Shown here: one piece after another, positions 15,980 to 26,300 of the stretch
Layout of the letters: each line of letters begins with the position of its first letter
Position numbering within the stretch: the first letter of the stretch is position 1
Origin: Brevundimonas sp.
GTDB taxonomy: Bacteria > Pseudomonadota > Alphaproteobacteria > Caulobacterales > Caulobacteraceae
NCBI RefSeq assembly: GCF_013912005.1
Contig: NZ_JACESB010000005.1
Span: 62,001 to 126,000, forward strand
Length of the DNA stretch: 64,000 nucleotides
Reading direction: 5' to 3'
Program-made: the position numbers and the translations under genes
The notes under the pieces: model-generated
The model's input: only the letters and a program-made list of their open reading frames with translations
Database searches by the model: none
Told to the model about the DNA's origin: nothing

Positions 15980-16520
15980 ACCGCCGCGCCGGCCTGAACC
16001 ACCGCGGCGCGGCCGGCGGGGCGCAGTTCCGCTGCATGCCGACGCCCTTCAGGAAGGCCCGGCGCATGCGTCCGGCCTGGATCGCGGCCTGCACGTGCCG
16101 GCTGTGCTGTTCGGCGCCGCTGAGCCGCCGAATCCAGCTTCGTCCCGGGATGAAGTCCGTGGTGGTGTCGCGGATCGCGTCGAGCGCGGCCGAGGACGCG
16201 GCGTCCGCCGCCCGTTCGCTCATGTAGGAGCCGTCGGGCGCCGGCGGCTCGTCGGTGTCCGGACCGAGCGCCTCGTCCAGCCGCGCCAGTTCCGCGGCGA
16301 TGGTGCTGCACTGGGTCAGGTTGCGCAGGTCATAGGGATTGGCCTCCGCCTGCAGCAGCACAGTGGGGATTTCCTCCCGGCGCAGGTTGAGGTCGTCCAG
16401 CGGCGCCGTGACCGCGGCGCCGAGGCCGGCGCCGAAGTCGCGGCCGCCCTGCATCGCCGAGCCGCCGGCATTGCAGGCGGCGAGAGCGCAGACGGGCAGA
16501 AGCAGGATCAGGCGGCGCAT
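15978..16520 (-). CDS. Hypothetical lipoprotein
   Basis: A 180-aa protein with a lipoprotein signal peptide: MRRLILLLPVCALAAC, with the lipobox Leu-Ala-Ala-Cys at residues about 13-16. The mature part is helical, with an Asp/Glu/Pro stretch in the middle and a basic C-terminus. No domain recognised. Start taken at ATG 16520, which begins the signal peptide directly; five extra codons upstream are possible. It ends inside the right arm of the low-complexity repeat, so its last residues may be repeat-derived. Confidence 0.65.
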   Translation of the reverse strand: MRRLILLLPVCALAACNAGGSAMQGGRDFGAGLGAAVTAPLDDLNLRREEIPTVLLQAEANPYDLRNLTQCSTIAAELARLDEALGPDTDEPPAPDGSYMSERAADAASSAALDAIRDTTTDFIPGRSWIRRLSGAEQHSRHVQAAIQAGRMRRAFLKGVGMQRNCAPPAAPRWFRPARR

Positions 16521-16573
16521 GCCGCACTGAACCACGCGCCGGCGCGCAGCGGAAGCGCGGCGCGCCGCCGCGC

Positions 16574-16915
16574 TCAGACGCCGTCGGCGGAGCCGGTCTT
16601 CAGACGCTGCTGGTTCCCCGCCCGGGTCTTCGGGCCCTGGCCGGTGTCGGCGTCGGTGTTGCGGGGGCGGTTGCGGTTGGTCCCGCCCAGCTGGACGTCG
16701 TCGGCGTCGAGGGCGTCGCCCTCGTCCATATAGTCCGCCACCTCGCCCGCCGCCGGCGGCGCGAGGGTCGACTCCGCCACGTCGGCGGCGGCGTAGCTGT
16801 GCGGTTCGGGGCGACGCGACTCGCCGCCGGCGGCGGTCTGGTCGCCCGGCCCCACCGGATCGGTGGCGGCGTTCTGGGCGGTGGCGGTGGAGGAATCGAC
16901 GTTCTGGTGCGGCAT
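16574..16915 (-). CDS. Hypothetical hydrophilic protein, probably disordered
   Basis: A 113-aa protein rich in Asp, Ala, Gly, Asn and Thr, without signal peptide or membrane segment. The N-terminus is MPHQNVDSS and the C-terminus is polar and Asn/Arg/Gln-rich (GTNRNRPRNTDADTGQGPKTRAGNQQRLKTG). An AGGGAG Shine-Dalgarno lies upstream of the ATG at 16915. No family recognised; composition suggests intrinsic disorder. Confidence 0.5.
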   Translation of the reverse strand: MPHQNVDSSTATAQNAATDPVGPGDQTAAGGESRRPEPHSYAAADVAESTLAPPAAGEVADYMDEGDALDADDVQLGGTNRNRPRNTDADTGQGPKTRAGNQQRLKTGSADGV

Positions 16916-16982
16916 GACGGGCTCCCTGTTGCCTCTCAGGTGAACCCCTCCGTCCCCGCCCTGTTCCGGGCCGGCCGCGGCT

Positions 16983-17939
16983 TCAGCGCCCGGGGGGCTC
17001 GCGCCCGCCGAGGAAGGCGGCGACATCGGCCGCGAAGCGCTCCGGCTCCTCCACGAACATGAAATGCCCCCGGCCGGCGTACTCGATGATGCGCGCGTCC
17101 GGCGCCGCCCGGACGAGCGCCCGCTGGGGTTCGACCACCGTCTGGAAGTCCGCGCCGCCGGCGATCACCAGAACCGGCATGGTCAGCCGATCCACCCGGT
17201 CGAAGCGGTATTCCGTCAGCCCCCCGGCGCCGAACAGGACCCGGCCGATCTCGCCGGTGTTGCGCAGCCCGTCGGCCGCGTCCGCGGCCTCGACCGCCTC
17301 ACGAATCGCCGGGTCCGGGAACATGGCGGCGTCGATGAAGGCGCGGTCGGCGACGAACGGGTTGCAGCGGGCGCGGGAGCCCTCGGGTCGGGCCGCCGCC
17401 GCCCGACGCCAGGTGTCGGGGTCCAGCCGCTCCAGCCGCTGACACTGCACGTCCATCGCCGCCGGCAGGTCGGGCGCCGCGGCCGCCAGCACCAGCCGCT
17501 CGACGCGTTCGGGATGCGCGGCCGCATATTCGAGCGCCACGATGGTGCCGAAGCTGTGCCCGATCAACGACAGACGCTCGACGCCCCAGCGCCGCCGCAG
17601 CTGCTCGAGGTCCTCGACCAGCAGGTCGAGGCTGTAGGCCTCGTTCCACGGCCGCTCGGACCGGCCGCCGCCGCGCTGGTCGAGGTAGACCATGCGCAGG
17701 CGCCGCTCGAGGGCGGGCCCGGCGAATCGCGCGAAGGCCTGGCTGCCCTGCCCCGGCCCGCCATGCAGGAAGACCACCGGCGCGCCCCCTGTCTGGCCGG
17801 CCACCCGGTACCAGAGGCGGACGCCGTTGACGACGACCTCATGCTCGCCGGGCCGGAGCGAGGGATCCGTCGGCGCCCGGGCGGCGACGGGCGCGACGAA
17901 CAGGGCCGCGGCGGCGAGCGCGGCGATCAGGAAACGCAT
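16983..17939 (-). CDS. Exported alpha/beta hydrolase, proline iminopeptidase-like
   Basis: A 318-aa alpha/beta hydrolase with a signal peptide (MRFLIAALAAAALFVAPVAARA). The oxyanion region FLHGGPGQGS and the DQRGGGRS segment are the signature of the prolyl iminopeptidase (S33) group. The nucleophile elbow is GHSFGT, the acid is in the IAGGADF strand and the His in GRGHFMF. Likely a periplasmic peptidase or esterase. The ATG at 17939 starts at the signal peptide; an in-frame start at 17975 is possible. Single gene, downstream of tRNA-Lys. Confidence 0.85.
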   Translation of the reverse strand: MRFLIAALAAAALFVAPVAARAPTDPSLRPGEHEVVVNGVRLWYRVAGQTGGAPVVFLHGGPGQGSQAFARFAGPALERRLRMVYLDQRGGGRSERPWNEAYSLDLLVEDLEQLRRRWGVERLSLIGHSFGTIVALEYAAAHPERVERLVLAAAAPDLPAAMDVQCQRLERLDPDTWRRAAAARPEGSRARCNPFVADRAFIDAAMFPDPAIREAVEAADAADGLRNTGEIGRVLFGAGGLTEYRFDRVDRLTMPVLVIAGGADFQTVVEPQRALVRAAPDARIIEYAGRGHFMFVEEPERFAADVAAFLGGREPPGR

Positions 17940-18034
17940 CGGCAACGGGAGACTCCGGCATGTCGCAGTCCCCACAGGAGGTCGACAGACCGCCGGATGG
18001 ATGCAGCGTGGGCGAAGATGGTGGAAGGCGGCGA

Positions 18035-18111
18035 TGGTACGCCCCCTGGGACTCGAACCCAGGACCCCCTGATTAAAAGTCAGGTGCTCTAACCAGCTGA
18101 GCTAGGGGCGC
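18035..18111 (-). tRNA. tRNA-Lys (anticodon TTT)
   Basis: On the minus strand a 77-nt cloverleaf with encoded CCA is visible. The acceptor GCGCCCC pairs with GGGGCGT (one G-U at the end). The D arm contains TAGCTCAGCTGGTTAGAGCA. The anticodon stem-loop CTGACTTTTAATCAG has TTT in the loop, and the T arm is CTGGGTTCGAGTCCCAG. It reads AAA and AAG lysine codons. Class I LysRS for it lies at 9.3-11 kb. Confidence 0.95.
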
Positions 18112-18220
18112 ATCGCGCAGGCCCGCGGGGCGGGCCGTCGGGGGGCCTTCTCCGACAGGACGGCGCAGGGGTCAAGCGCGGTCGCTCGACGGCGGACGGC
18201 GGAGCCGTTACCCAGATCGC

Positions 18221-19303
18221 ATGAACCCCCTCTCCGGCGTCCGCATCCTCGAGTTCGACGGCCTTGGGCCGGTGACCTTCGCCGGCATGGCGCTGGCGGA
18301 CATGGGTGCCGGGGTGCTGCGGCTGACGCGCAGCGCGGCGGCCGGCGCGGCGGCCTTCGCCGAGGTCGGCGGCGAGGTGCTGCATCGCGGCCGGCCGGCG
18401 GTCGAGGTCAACCTCAAGGATCCGGAGGATCGGGCCCGGGTGCTCGAGCTCGCGGCCAACGCCGATGCGGTGATCGAGGGCTTCCGGCCCGGGGTCATGG
18501 AGCGCCTGGGGCTGGGCCCCGCCGAGCTGCAGGCGCGCAACCCGCGGCTGGTCTACGGACGGGTGACCGGCTGGGGGCAGTCGGGCCCGCTGGCCGGGGA
18601 GGTCGGCCACGACCTCAACTACATCGCCCTGTCCGGGGCCCTGCATGCGATGGGGGAGCCCGACCGGCCGCCCCGGCCGCCGCTCAACCTCGTGGGCGAC
18701 TACGGCGGCGGCGCGATGTTCCTCCTCACCGGGGTGCTGGCCGCCCTGCTCGAGGCCCGGACCACCGGTCGCGGCCGGGTGGTGGATGCGGCCATGACCG
18801 ACGGGTCGGCCCTGCTCACCGCCCTGTTCCACGCCCTGCGCGCGCGCGGCCTGTGGCGCGACGCGCGCGGCGGCAACCTGCTGGACGGGGGCGCGCCCTT
18901 CTACCGCTGCTACGCCTGCCGCGACGGCCGCCATGTGGCCGTGGGGGCGCTGGAGCCGCAGTTCTACGCCGCCCTCCTCGCCGGGCTGGACATCCCGGCG
19001 GCCGAGGCCCCGCAATATGACACGGGCCTGTGGCCGGAGCTGCACCGCCGCTTCGAGCGCCTGTTCGCAACCCGCGACCGCGACGCCTGGGCCGCGCACT
19101 TCGCCGGGACGGACGCCTGCGTCACCCCGGTGCTGGATCTGGGCGAGGCGCCCGGCCATCCGCACAACCGCGCCCGCGGGACCTTTGCCGAAGCCGGGAT
19201 CGTGCAGCCGGCCCCGGCGCCGCGTTTCGACGGCGCGCGGCCCGTTCCGCCGCCGCATCCCGGGCCGCTGTCGCTGGCGCAGGCCCTCGCCGCCTGGCGC
19301 TGA
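18221..19303 (+). CDS. CaiB/BaiF CoA-transferase family protein (alpha-methylacyl-CoA racemase-like)
   Basis: A 360-aa family III CoA-transferase fold protein. N-terminal LSGVRILEFDGLGPVTFAGMALADMGAGVLRL, then VNLKDPEDR, YGRVTGWGQSGPLA and GHDLNYIALSGAL are characteristic. The Asp of GHDLNY is the conserved catalytic Asp; GHD-type proteins cluster with alpha-methylacyl-CoA racemases. Role: racemising or shuttling CoA thioesters in branched lipid breakdown. Whether it is a racemase or a transferase cannot be settled here. Single gene. Confidence 0.85.
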   Translation: MNPLSGVRILEFDGLGPVTFAGMALADMGAGVLRLTRSAAAGAAAFAEVGGEVLHRGRPAVEVNLKDPEDRARVLELAANADAVIEGFRPGVMERLGLGPAELQARNPRLVYGRVTGWGQSGPLAGEVGHDLNYIALSGALHAMGEPDRPPRPPLNLVGDYGGGAMFLLTGVLAALLEARTTGRGRVVDAAMTDGSALLTALFHALRARGLWRDARGGNLLDGGAPFYRCYACRDGRHVAVGALEPQFYAALLAGLDIPAAEAPQYDTGLWPELHRRFERLFATRDRDAWAAHFAGTDACVTPVLDLGEAPGHPHNRARGTFAEAGIVQPAPAPRFDGARPVPPPHPGPLSLAQALAAWR

Positions 19304-19305
19304 GC

Positions 19306-19668
19306 TCAGGCCGCCGCCTCCGCCGCCGGCTCCCGCTCGCCCCCGCAGGCCTGCACCAGGGCGACGGCCAGCCGCGCGGGATCGATCGGCTTGGTCAGGA
19401 AGGCCGCCACGCCGATCCCGTCCCAGGCCGACTTGTGGGTGTCGAGGGCGTTGGCGGTCAGGGCGACGATCGGCGTCTGCGCGTTCGGCCCGCCGGCCCG
19501 GATGCGCCGGGACGCCTCCAGCCCGTCCATGACCGGCATCTGCATGTCCATCAGCACGGCGTCGAATCGTTCCAGCCGGGCTGCCTCGACAGCCTCCGCG
19601 CCGTTGCACACCAGGGTCAGACGGCAGCCGTGCGGCTCGAGCAGCAGGGCGAGGATGCGGCGGTTCAC
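19306..19668 (-). pseudogene. Receiver-domain fragment of a frameshifted hybrid kinase
   Basis: This 120-codon frame holds most of a receiver domain: phospho-acceptor Asp in VLMDMQMP, Thr/Ala strand IVALTANA, Lys in FLTKPID. The true beginning of the domain (AILAADDHEVN, with the acidic pair) is encoded just upstream in the same frame but before any start codon; it runs on from the kinase gene in a different frame. Removing one G from a G5 run (complement of 19699-19703) fuses both frames cleanly. So this is the 3' part of one hybrid kinase gene, separated by a real mutation or a sequencing error in the homopolymer. Confidence 0.75.
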
Positions 19669-19669
19669 C

Positions 19670-21013
19670 TCATGGTCGTCGGCGGCGAGGATCGCCCGCC
19701 CCCGCGCCAGGCGAGACGGCGGCGACGGCGGCCACCTCCAGCGGCAGTACGAGGGTGAAGGTGGACCCGACCCCCTCGCGGCTGTCGACCGTCAGCTCGC
19801 CGCCCATGATGCGGGCCAGCTTGCGGCTGATCGACAGGCCGAGGCCGGTGCCGCCGTAGCGGCGGGTGGTGCCGGCGTCGGCTTGCTCGAAGCTGTTGAA
19901 CATGTGCGGCAGCCGGTCGGCCGGGATGCCGCAGCCGGTGTCGCTGACCGCCACCGACAGGCGGCCGTCGCTCCAGCTCGCCCGCAGGCGGATTTCGCCC
20001 TCGCCGGTGAACTTGACCGCATTCGACATCAGGTTGAACAGGATCTGCTGGAAGCGCAGCGGATCGGTCCGCACCGCCTGCGGAACCGCGTCATCGACCT
20101 CCATCGCCAGCCGCACCCCCGCCGCCGTCGCCCGCGGCTCCCACAGCCGGCACAGGGCGGTCAGCCGCTCGCGCACGTCCATGACGGCGCTCTCCAGCTC
20201 CATTTTGCCGGCCTCGATCTTCGAGAAGTCGAGCACGTCGTTGAGCAGACCCATCAGCACGTCCCCGGCGTCGGTGAGCATGGCCACGTGCTCCCGCTGG
20301 GCCGGGCTCAGCTCGGTGCGGCGCAGCAGGTTGGCGGCCGAGATCACGGCATTCATGGGCGTGCGGATTTCGTGGCTGATCACCGCCAGGAAGTCGGACT
20401 TGGCGGCGCTGGCCACCTCGGCCTTGTGCTGGGCCTCCCGCGCGGCGTCGCGGGCCGACTGCAGCAGGCCGGTGGTCAGGGTGCTCTGCCGAACCGCCAC
20501 GACCAGATGGCTCATGTAGAGCAGGCAGCCGATCGAGATCAGCAGCTCCTGCCAGCGCGCTTCGGTGATGGCGCTGATCACCGGCAGGCCCAGGAAGTAG
20601 GCGCCGTGCGTGGCCACGGCGGCGATCAGCACCGGTCGCGCCCGGTGCATGTGCAGGCTGACATGCAGAAGCCCGCCCGCCACCTGGATGAGGGCGAAGA
20701 CGCGGCCGACGTCGCCGCCGGCGAACCACAGGTAGCCGGCCATGCCCGAGTAGATGGCGACGCAGCCGGCGGTGACAGCGCAGGCGAGCGCCACCTCGCG
20801 CCGCCCGGGTTCTTTCTCCGGATGACGGAGGAAGCGGCCGAAGACCCGCCCGTCGACGACCTGGCTGGCCAGCACCGCCGCAAGCCAGACGACCGGCCAC
20901 ACGCCGGGTGCGACGAACCATCCGGTCGCGGCGATGAAGGCGGCCAGCGCAAGACGGGTCCTGAGCTCCCGTCGGCGCACCTGCGCGACCATGGCGTAGG
21001 CGGTTTCGGTCAT
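19670..21013 (-). CDS. Membrane hybrid sensor histidine kinase, truncated before its receiver domain
   Basis: About 447 aa in the current frame. An N-terminal region with about six TM helices (residues 20-170) precedes HisKA with His214 in VISHEIRTPMNAV. HATPase_c follows (N box FNLMSNAVKFT, G boxes DTGCGIP and GGTGLGLSISRKL). After VLPLEVAAVAAVSPG the frame runs into an Arg-rich tail and stops, while the receiver continues in the +1 frame. The kinase part is complete and could still be active. The ATG at 21013 is chosen because it precedes the first TM helix. The full ancestral protein would be near 580 aa. Signal unknown. Confidence 0.82.
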   Translation of the reverse strand: MTETAYAMVAQVRRRELRTRLALAAFIAATGWFVAPGVWPVVWLAAVLASQVVDGRVFGRFLRHPEKEPGRREVALACAVTAGCVAIYSGMAGYLWFAGGDVGRVFALIQVAGGLLHVSLHMHRARPVLIAAVATHGAYFLGLPVISAITEARWQELLISIGCLLYMSHLVVAVRQSTLTTGLLQSARDAAREAQHKAEVASAAKSDFLAVISHEIRTPMNAVISAANLLRRTELSPAQREHVAMLTDAGDVLMGLLNDVLDFSKIEAGKMELESAVMDVRERLTALCRLWEPRATAAGVRLAMEVDDAVPQAVRTDPLRFQQILFNLMSNAVKFTGEGEIRLRASWSDGRLSVAVSDTGCGIPADRLPHMFNSFEQADAGTTRRYGGTGLGLSISRKLARIMGGELTVDSREGVGSTFTLVLPLEVAAVAAVSPGAGAGDPRRRRP

Positions 21014-21199
21014 GCGACGATCTCCCCGCCCCGAGCGTGCACCCGAAATGCAAAACGATTGGTTGTCAGCCAGAGCGGCGACGACGCAAGACAGCTTGAC
21101 CGTTGACGCCGGGGGTGATGAGTGCGGCGGTAGGAACCGCCTCGGAACAGCCGCGGCGGTCGTGCGTTGCAAGGCCCGACCCCGGGGGAGATCTCACCG

Positions 21200-21463
21200 A
21201 TGAACCGACTTCTTGCTCTCGTGGCCGCCGCCGGCGCGCTGGCGCTCGCCGGTTGCGAGGATCCCTACGCCGACGAGGACGTCGAGACCTACCAGCCGCC
21301 GGTTGAGGCGCCGGTCGCGCCGGCCGTCGAGGACAGCGCCGCTGACGCGGCCGCCACGGCGCCCGCGGAGACGCCGCCGCCGGTCGACCCGTCGACCCTC
21401 CCGGCCGACCAGCGGAGCTCCGAACAGTCCGTCCAGCCGGAGAGCGAGACGCTCTTCTACTGA
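21200..21463 (+). CDS. Small Pro/Ala-rich lipoprotein
   Basis: An 87-aa protein with a lipoprotein signal peptide (MNRLLALVAAAGALALAGC, lipobox Leu-Ala-Gly-Cys with Cys19). The mature region is acidic, Pro/Ala-rich (PVEAPVAPAVEDSAADAAA) and likely extended. GGGGGAG (21184-21190) is 9 bases before the ATG. It lies 80 bp upstream of tamA on the same strand and may share its transcript. No known family. Confidence 0.7.
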   Translation: MNRLLALVAAAGALALAGCEDPYADEDVETYQPPVEAPVAPAVEDSAADAAATAPAETPPPVDPSTLPADQRSSEQSVQPESETLFY

Positions 21464-21543
21464 TCCCGCCTTCGGGCGACATCGGCGGCGGGGGAGCGCC
21501 GTCCGGAACGAAGGGCGGTCCGCCCGCTGATAAAGGTTCGAGT

Positions 21544-23331
21544 TTGACGTCACGGCCCGCCCTGTTTCTCTTCAGCGTGGCCGGGCTCGCCTTCGCCACG
21601 GGCGCCGCGGCGGATCCGCGCGCGCGCATTCGCGGCGAGCTCGACGCCGAGCTGCGCGCCCAGCTCGAACGCGCGGTCGGCGAGGTCGACAATCCCCCGG
21701 CCAACCGCTTCGAGGCCCGCCGGCGCGCCCGCGGCGCCCTGGAGGCGGCCGAGGCCCTGCTCCGGTCGGAGGGCTACTACCAGCCGGTGCTCGAGGACGT
21801 GGTGGAGGGCGAGGAAACCCCGGTCGCCATCGTCGACGTGGTCCCCGGGCCCCGCTTCGAGCTGACGCCGCCGGCGATCAACTGGGTTGCGCCCGCCCCG
21901 AACCCGGACACCGCCGCCGAGGTCAGCGCCGGCCTCGAGCTGGAGGCCGGCGATCCCGGCCGCGCGGTCGACGTGATCGCCGCCGAGGGCCGGATCGTCG
22001 CCGGCCTCACCCGCCGCGGACACGCCGACGCCCGGGCGGAGCCGCGCCGGGTGGTGGTCGACCACGCCACCTTCACCGTGCAGCCGACCTACAACATCGC
22101 CGCCGGTCCGCTGGTGCGGCTGGACGGCGTGCGGCTGGAGACCCGCGGCCCCACCAATCCCGACTGGGTCGCCGGCCTCGCGCCCTGGTCCGAGGGCGAG
22201 GTCTACGACCCGGACGACGTGGCCGAACTGGAGCGCCGCCTGCTGGAAACCGGCGTCTACGACGGGGTCGGCGTCGCCCTCGCTCCGGCCGACCAGACGC
22301 AGTCCGACGGCAACCGCCCCGTGGTCGTGACCCTGACCGACCGTCCGCGCCGCATCCTGGAGGCGGGCGCGACCTTCTCCACCGCCGAGGGGTCGGGTCT
22401 CGACCTGATCTGGACCTGGCACAATCGCTTCGGCCGCGCCGACACCCTGGTCTGGGAAGCGCGGGCGGCGGACATCGACAGCCGGCTCGGCGCCAGCCTG
22501 AGCCTGCCGCACTGGCGCCGGCCGGGGCGCACCCTGGAGCTGTCGGGGGCGGTGCTCAACGAGGACACCGACGCCTACCGCCGGACCGCCGTCGCCCTCG
22601 CCGCCGACCTGCGCCAGCGCCTCGGCAAGACCTCCTGGTTCAGCTACGGCGTCGGCCTCGACGCCGGGCGATACGACGAGAACCGCTTCGACCCGGTCAC
22701 CCAGGCCCCGATCAACTTCGAGCGCGATCTGGTGATCCTCACAGGCCGCGGCAGCGCCTGGCTCGACCGCTCGGACGATCCGCTGGATCCGACCACCGGC
22801 TGGCGACTTTCCGGCTCGGCCCAGCCGACGGTCGTCGGCGGCGACGCCCGCGCCGCCTTCGTCCGCGCCGAGGCCCAGGCCAGCGCCTATCTGCCGCTGC
22901 AGGACAATGCGACGACGGTGCTGGCGGGACGTCTGCGGCTCGGCTCGATCATCGGCGCCGACGAGCTGGACGTGCCGTCGGACCGGCTGTTCTACTCCGG
23001 CGGCGGCGGTTCGGTGCGCGGCTACGAGTACCAGGGGGTCGGGCCGCGCCTGCCGGACAACACCCCGCGCGGCGGGGTCAGCCTGTTCGAGGCCTCGGTC
23101 GAGGTCCGCCGCGACATCGGGCGCAACTTCCAGGCCGTGGCCTTCGTCGACGCCGGGGCCATCGGCTTCCAGGAGACGCCGAACTTCAACAACCTGCGCT
23201 ACGGGGCCGGCCTCGGGGTGCGCTACCGCCTGCCCTTCGGCCCGGTCCGCGCCGACGTCGCCTTCCCGCTCGATCGCCGCGAGGGCGACGCCGACTTCCA
23301 GATCTACGTCAGCATCGGACAGGCGTTTTGA
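21544..23331 (+). CDS. tamA: Autotransporter assembly factor TamA (Omp85 family)
   Basis: A 595-aa outer-membrane beta-barrel protein of the BamA/TamA family, which with TamB moves outer-membrane proteins or lipids across the periplasm. It has a signal peptide (ending ATGAAADPR), POTRA-like repeats in the first about 260 residues, and a C-terminal 16-strand barrel region. The conserved barrel loop GGGGSVRGYEYQGVGPR is the VRGF/Y motif, and the last strand ends IYVSIGQAF with terminal Phe. The start is TTG at 21544 with AAAGG upstream; no ATG fits. The stop overlaps the tamB start in a TTGA. Confidence 0.92.
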   Translation: MTSRPALFLFSVAGLAFATGAAADPRARIRGELDAELRAQLERAVGEVDNPPANRFEARRRARGALEAAEALLRSEGYYQPVLEDVVEGEETPVAIVDVVPGPRFELTPPAINWVAPAPNPDTAAEVSAGLELEAGDPGRAVDVIAAEGRIVAGLTRRGHADARAEPRRVVVDHATFTVQPTYNIAAGPLVRLDGVRLETRGPTNPDWVAGLAPWSEGEVYDPDDVAELERRLLETGVYDGVGVALAPADQTQSDGNRPVVVTLTDRPRRILEAGATFSTAEGSGLDLIWTWHNRFGRADTLVWEARAADIDSRLGASLSLPHWRRPGRTLELSGAVLNEDTDAYRRTAVALAADLRQRLGKTSWFSYGVGLDAGRYDENRFDPVTQAPINFERDLVILTGRGSAWLDRSDDPLDPTTGWRLSGSAQPTVVGGDARAAFVRAEAQASAYLPLQDNATTVLAGRLRLGSIIGADELDVPSDRLFYSGGGGSVRGYEYQGVGPRLPDNTPRGGVSLFEASVEVRRDIGRNFQAVAFVDAGAIGFQETPNFNNLRYGAGLGVRYRLPFGPVRADVAFPLDRREGDADFQIYVSIGQAF

Positions 23332-26300
23332 CCGACGCGCCGCCCCCCGCCGAGACGCCGGAAGCGCCGGAAACGCCCGCGAAGGCGAAGCGCAAGCGCA
23401 CCCTGCTGCAGGCCGTCGCCTTCTTCGGCGGCATGGGACTGGCCATCGTCGCGGCCCTGCTGGTGGCGGTGCTGGTCGGCGGGCGGATGTACATCGTCTC
23501 CGATCCCGGGCGCGAGCTGGTGCAGAGCTTCGTCACCGGCAAGAAGATCGGCCGTTACGGCCGGATCAACGTCGAGGGGGTGCGCGGCGACCTGTTCGAC
23601 GACTTCACCATCGAGCGGGTCACCATCACCGACGCGAAGGGCGTCTGGCTGGAGGCGCGCAAGGTCCGGGTCGACTGGGAATGGTGGCCGCTGGTCACCC
23701 GCCGCTTCCACGCCACCGAGGTCGAGGCCGACCTCGTCCGCCTGATCCGACGCCCCGAGGTGGAGCCGCCGACCACGCCGCCGGGGCCGCAGCCGCTGTC
23801 CATCGACATCGACCGCTTCGCCGCGGACGTCGAGCTGCTGGAGGGGTTCAGCAAGGAGTACGGCCGCTGGAACCTCGAGGGGGCGGCGGACGTGCCGCGC
23901 CGGGGAGCCAAGGACGTGCGCGTGCTCGCCCGCAGCAACAGCCGCCCCGGCGACTTCCTGCGGCTGGCGGCCACCTTCGGCGGCGACCTGACCGAGACCC
24001 GCCTGAACCTGCGGGCGCAGGAGGCGCGCGGCGGCCCGATCGCGGGCGCCTTGGGCTATTCGCCCGACCAGCCCTTCCTGGCGACCGCCCTGGTCAACGG
24101 CGAGGTGATCGACGCGGTGGTCCGCACCGGCGAATTCACCCCCCTGACCATCAAGGGCCGTTTCGGCGATCAGCAGGCGCGGATCTCCGGCTATTTCGAC
24201 TTCTCCGGCTCCGACCTGCTGCAGCCGTTCGTGGAGCGCGTCGGCCGCACCGCGCGCTTCGGCTTCGCCACCCTCCCGGACCACGACCGTGACGGCCTGC
24301 AGGGCGTGGCCTGGCGGCTGATCGCCGACAATCTGAACTCCTCGGCGCGGGGCCTCATCCGGCTGTCGGACCGCAGCAGTCCGGACGGCGTCCGGTTGAG
24401 CGTCTCGACGCCCTCCCTCAGCCGCCTTGTCGGCCGCCCCGTCGCGGGCCGCGCCGCCTATGCGGGGGTGTTCACCGGGGACGCCGACGACTGGCGGCTC
24501 CGCGGCGCGGTCGACGTCCGCGGCGTCGAGGCCGCCAGCTATCGCGCCGACCGGCTGCGCGGGCCGCTGACCGTGGCCGTCGAGCGGGGCCGGATGGATC
24601 TGGGAGGCGACCTGTCGGCCGCCGGCGGCTCGACCGCCGGCGTCATCGGCGGTCTGCTTGGCGCGGCGCCGCGACTGCAGTTCGAGGCGGTCCGCCAGGC
24701 GAACGGCGCCATTCTTCTCGAACAGGTGGACCTGCGCGGACGGGCCCTCACGGTCGAGGGAACAGGCGGGCGCAACCTGCTCGGCGGCTTCGGCTTCCGC
24801 GGCGAGGCGCAGATCACCGACGCCTCCCAGATCTACGCCCCGGCGGACGGCGCCTTCGGGGGTCGCATCACCGCCTCCACGGCCCGCGCCGGCGCCCCGT
24901 GGCGGCTGGCCTTCGACGGTCGCGGCCGAGGCCTCGAAACCGGCATGGCCGAGCTGGACCGCCTGCTCGGCCCCACCCCCCGGCTGCAGATCGCCGGCGC
25001 CCTCGACGACGGCCGCGTGGCGGTGGAGCAGGCCCGGCTCACCGGCGCCCAGGGCTCGGCCGGCGCTCGCGGTCTGATCGAGGGCGATGGCCGGCTGCGG
25101 CTGGCGCTGAACTGGGACGCCCGCGGCCCGTTCGGGGTTGGTCCGGTGGAGATCGACGGCGCCATGACTGGCGAGGGCGCCCTCACCGGCACGCTCGCCC
25201 AGCCCCGCGCCGACCTGCGCGCCGCCTTCGGCCAGGTCGCGGCCGGCGCCCTGCGACTGAGCGACGTCGACCTGATCCTCAGCTTCCGGCGCGGGGCCGA
25301 CGCCTCCGACGGCCGCATCGCCGTCACCGCCGCCTCGAACTACGGTCCGGCCCACGCCCGCGGCAACTTCTTCCTCGGCGGCGACCGCATCCGCCTGACC
25401 GAGGTCGATCTGGACGCCGGCGGGATCGCCGCGCAGGGGGCCATCGCCCTCTCCAATCGCACGCCGTCCAGCGCCGACCTGTCCTTCACCGCCCGCCCGG
25501 GCGCCTTCCTCGCCACCGGATCGGCCGAGGGCCGGGTGCGTCTCACCGACGGCCCCGGCTCGGAAACGGCCATCCTGCAGGTAAGCGGCGAGAACGTCCG
25601 CCTGGCCGGCTCGGGTTATGTCATCCGCAACCTCGAACTGAACGGCCGCGGCAGCCTTGAGCGGCTGCCCTTCACCCTCGTCGCCGACGTCGGCGGCGCC
25701 ACCCCGGTCAGCTTCGACGGCTCGGGGGTCTACTCCCGGGACGGAGCCGCCCAGTCCGTGGTGCTCGAGGGCGCCGGCCGGGTGCGCGAAATCGCCTTCA
25801 CCACCCGCAATCCGGCGGTGATCGCCCTCGCCGGCGACGGCCGGGTCGCCCGGGTCGATCTCGGCGTCGGCGGCGGCGTGCTGCTGGGGGAACTGCGCCA
25901 GGATGCGCGGGCCGCGATCGTCGAGGCCACCCTGACCAGCGTGGAGCTGGGCTCGATCGCGCCGGACCTGCGCGGCCGCGTCACGGGGCGCCTCTCGCTG
26001 CGCGGCGCCGGCGAGGACCTGTCAGGCTCGGCCAACCTGGACTTCGCCGACATTCGCAGCATCGACGCGCCGGGCGCCCTTTCGGTCGACGGGGCGGTCA
26101 ACGCCCTGCTGGTCAACGACCGCCTGCGCATCCAGGCCCGCGCCTCCGACGACGGCGCCGTGCAGGCCTCGGCCGACGTGACCCTGCCCGTCGAGGCCTC
26201 GGCGGCCCCCTTGCGGCTGGCCGTCGCCCGCACCCGCGACATGACCGGCGACGTCTCGATCCAGGGCCAGATCCAGCCGATCTGGGACCTGCTCGTCGGC

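Noticed and set aside
23304-25355. Open frame of 683 codons on the minus strand opposite tamB
   Set aside because: Antisense shadow of tamB with no domain or plausible start.
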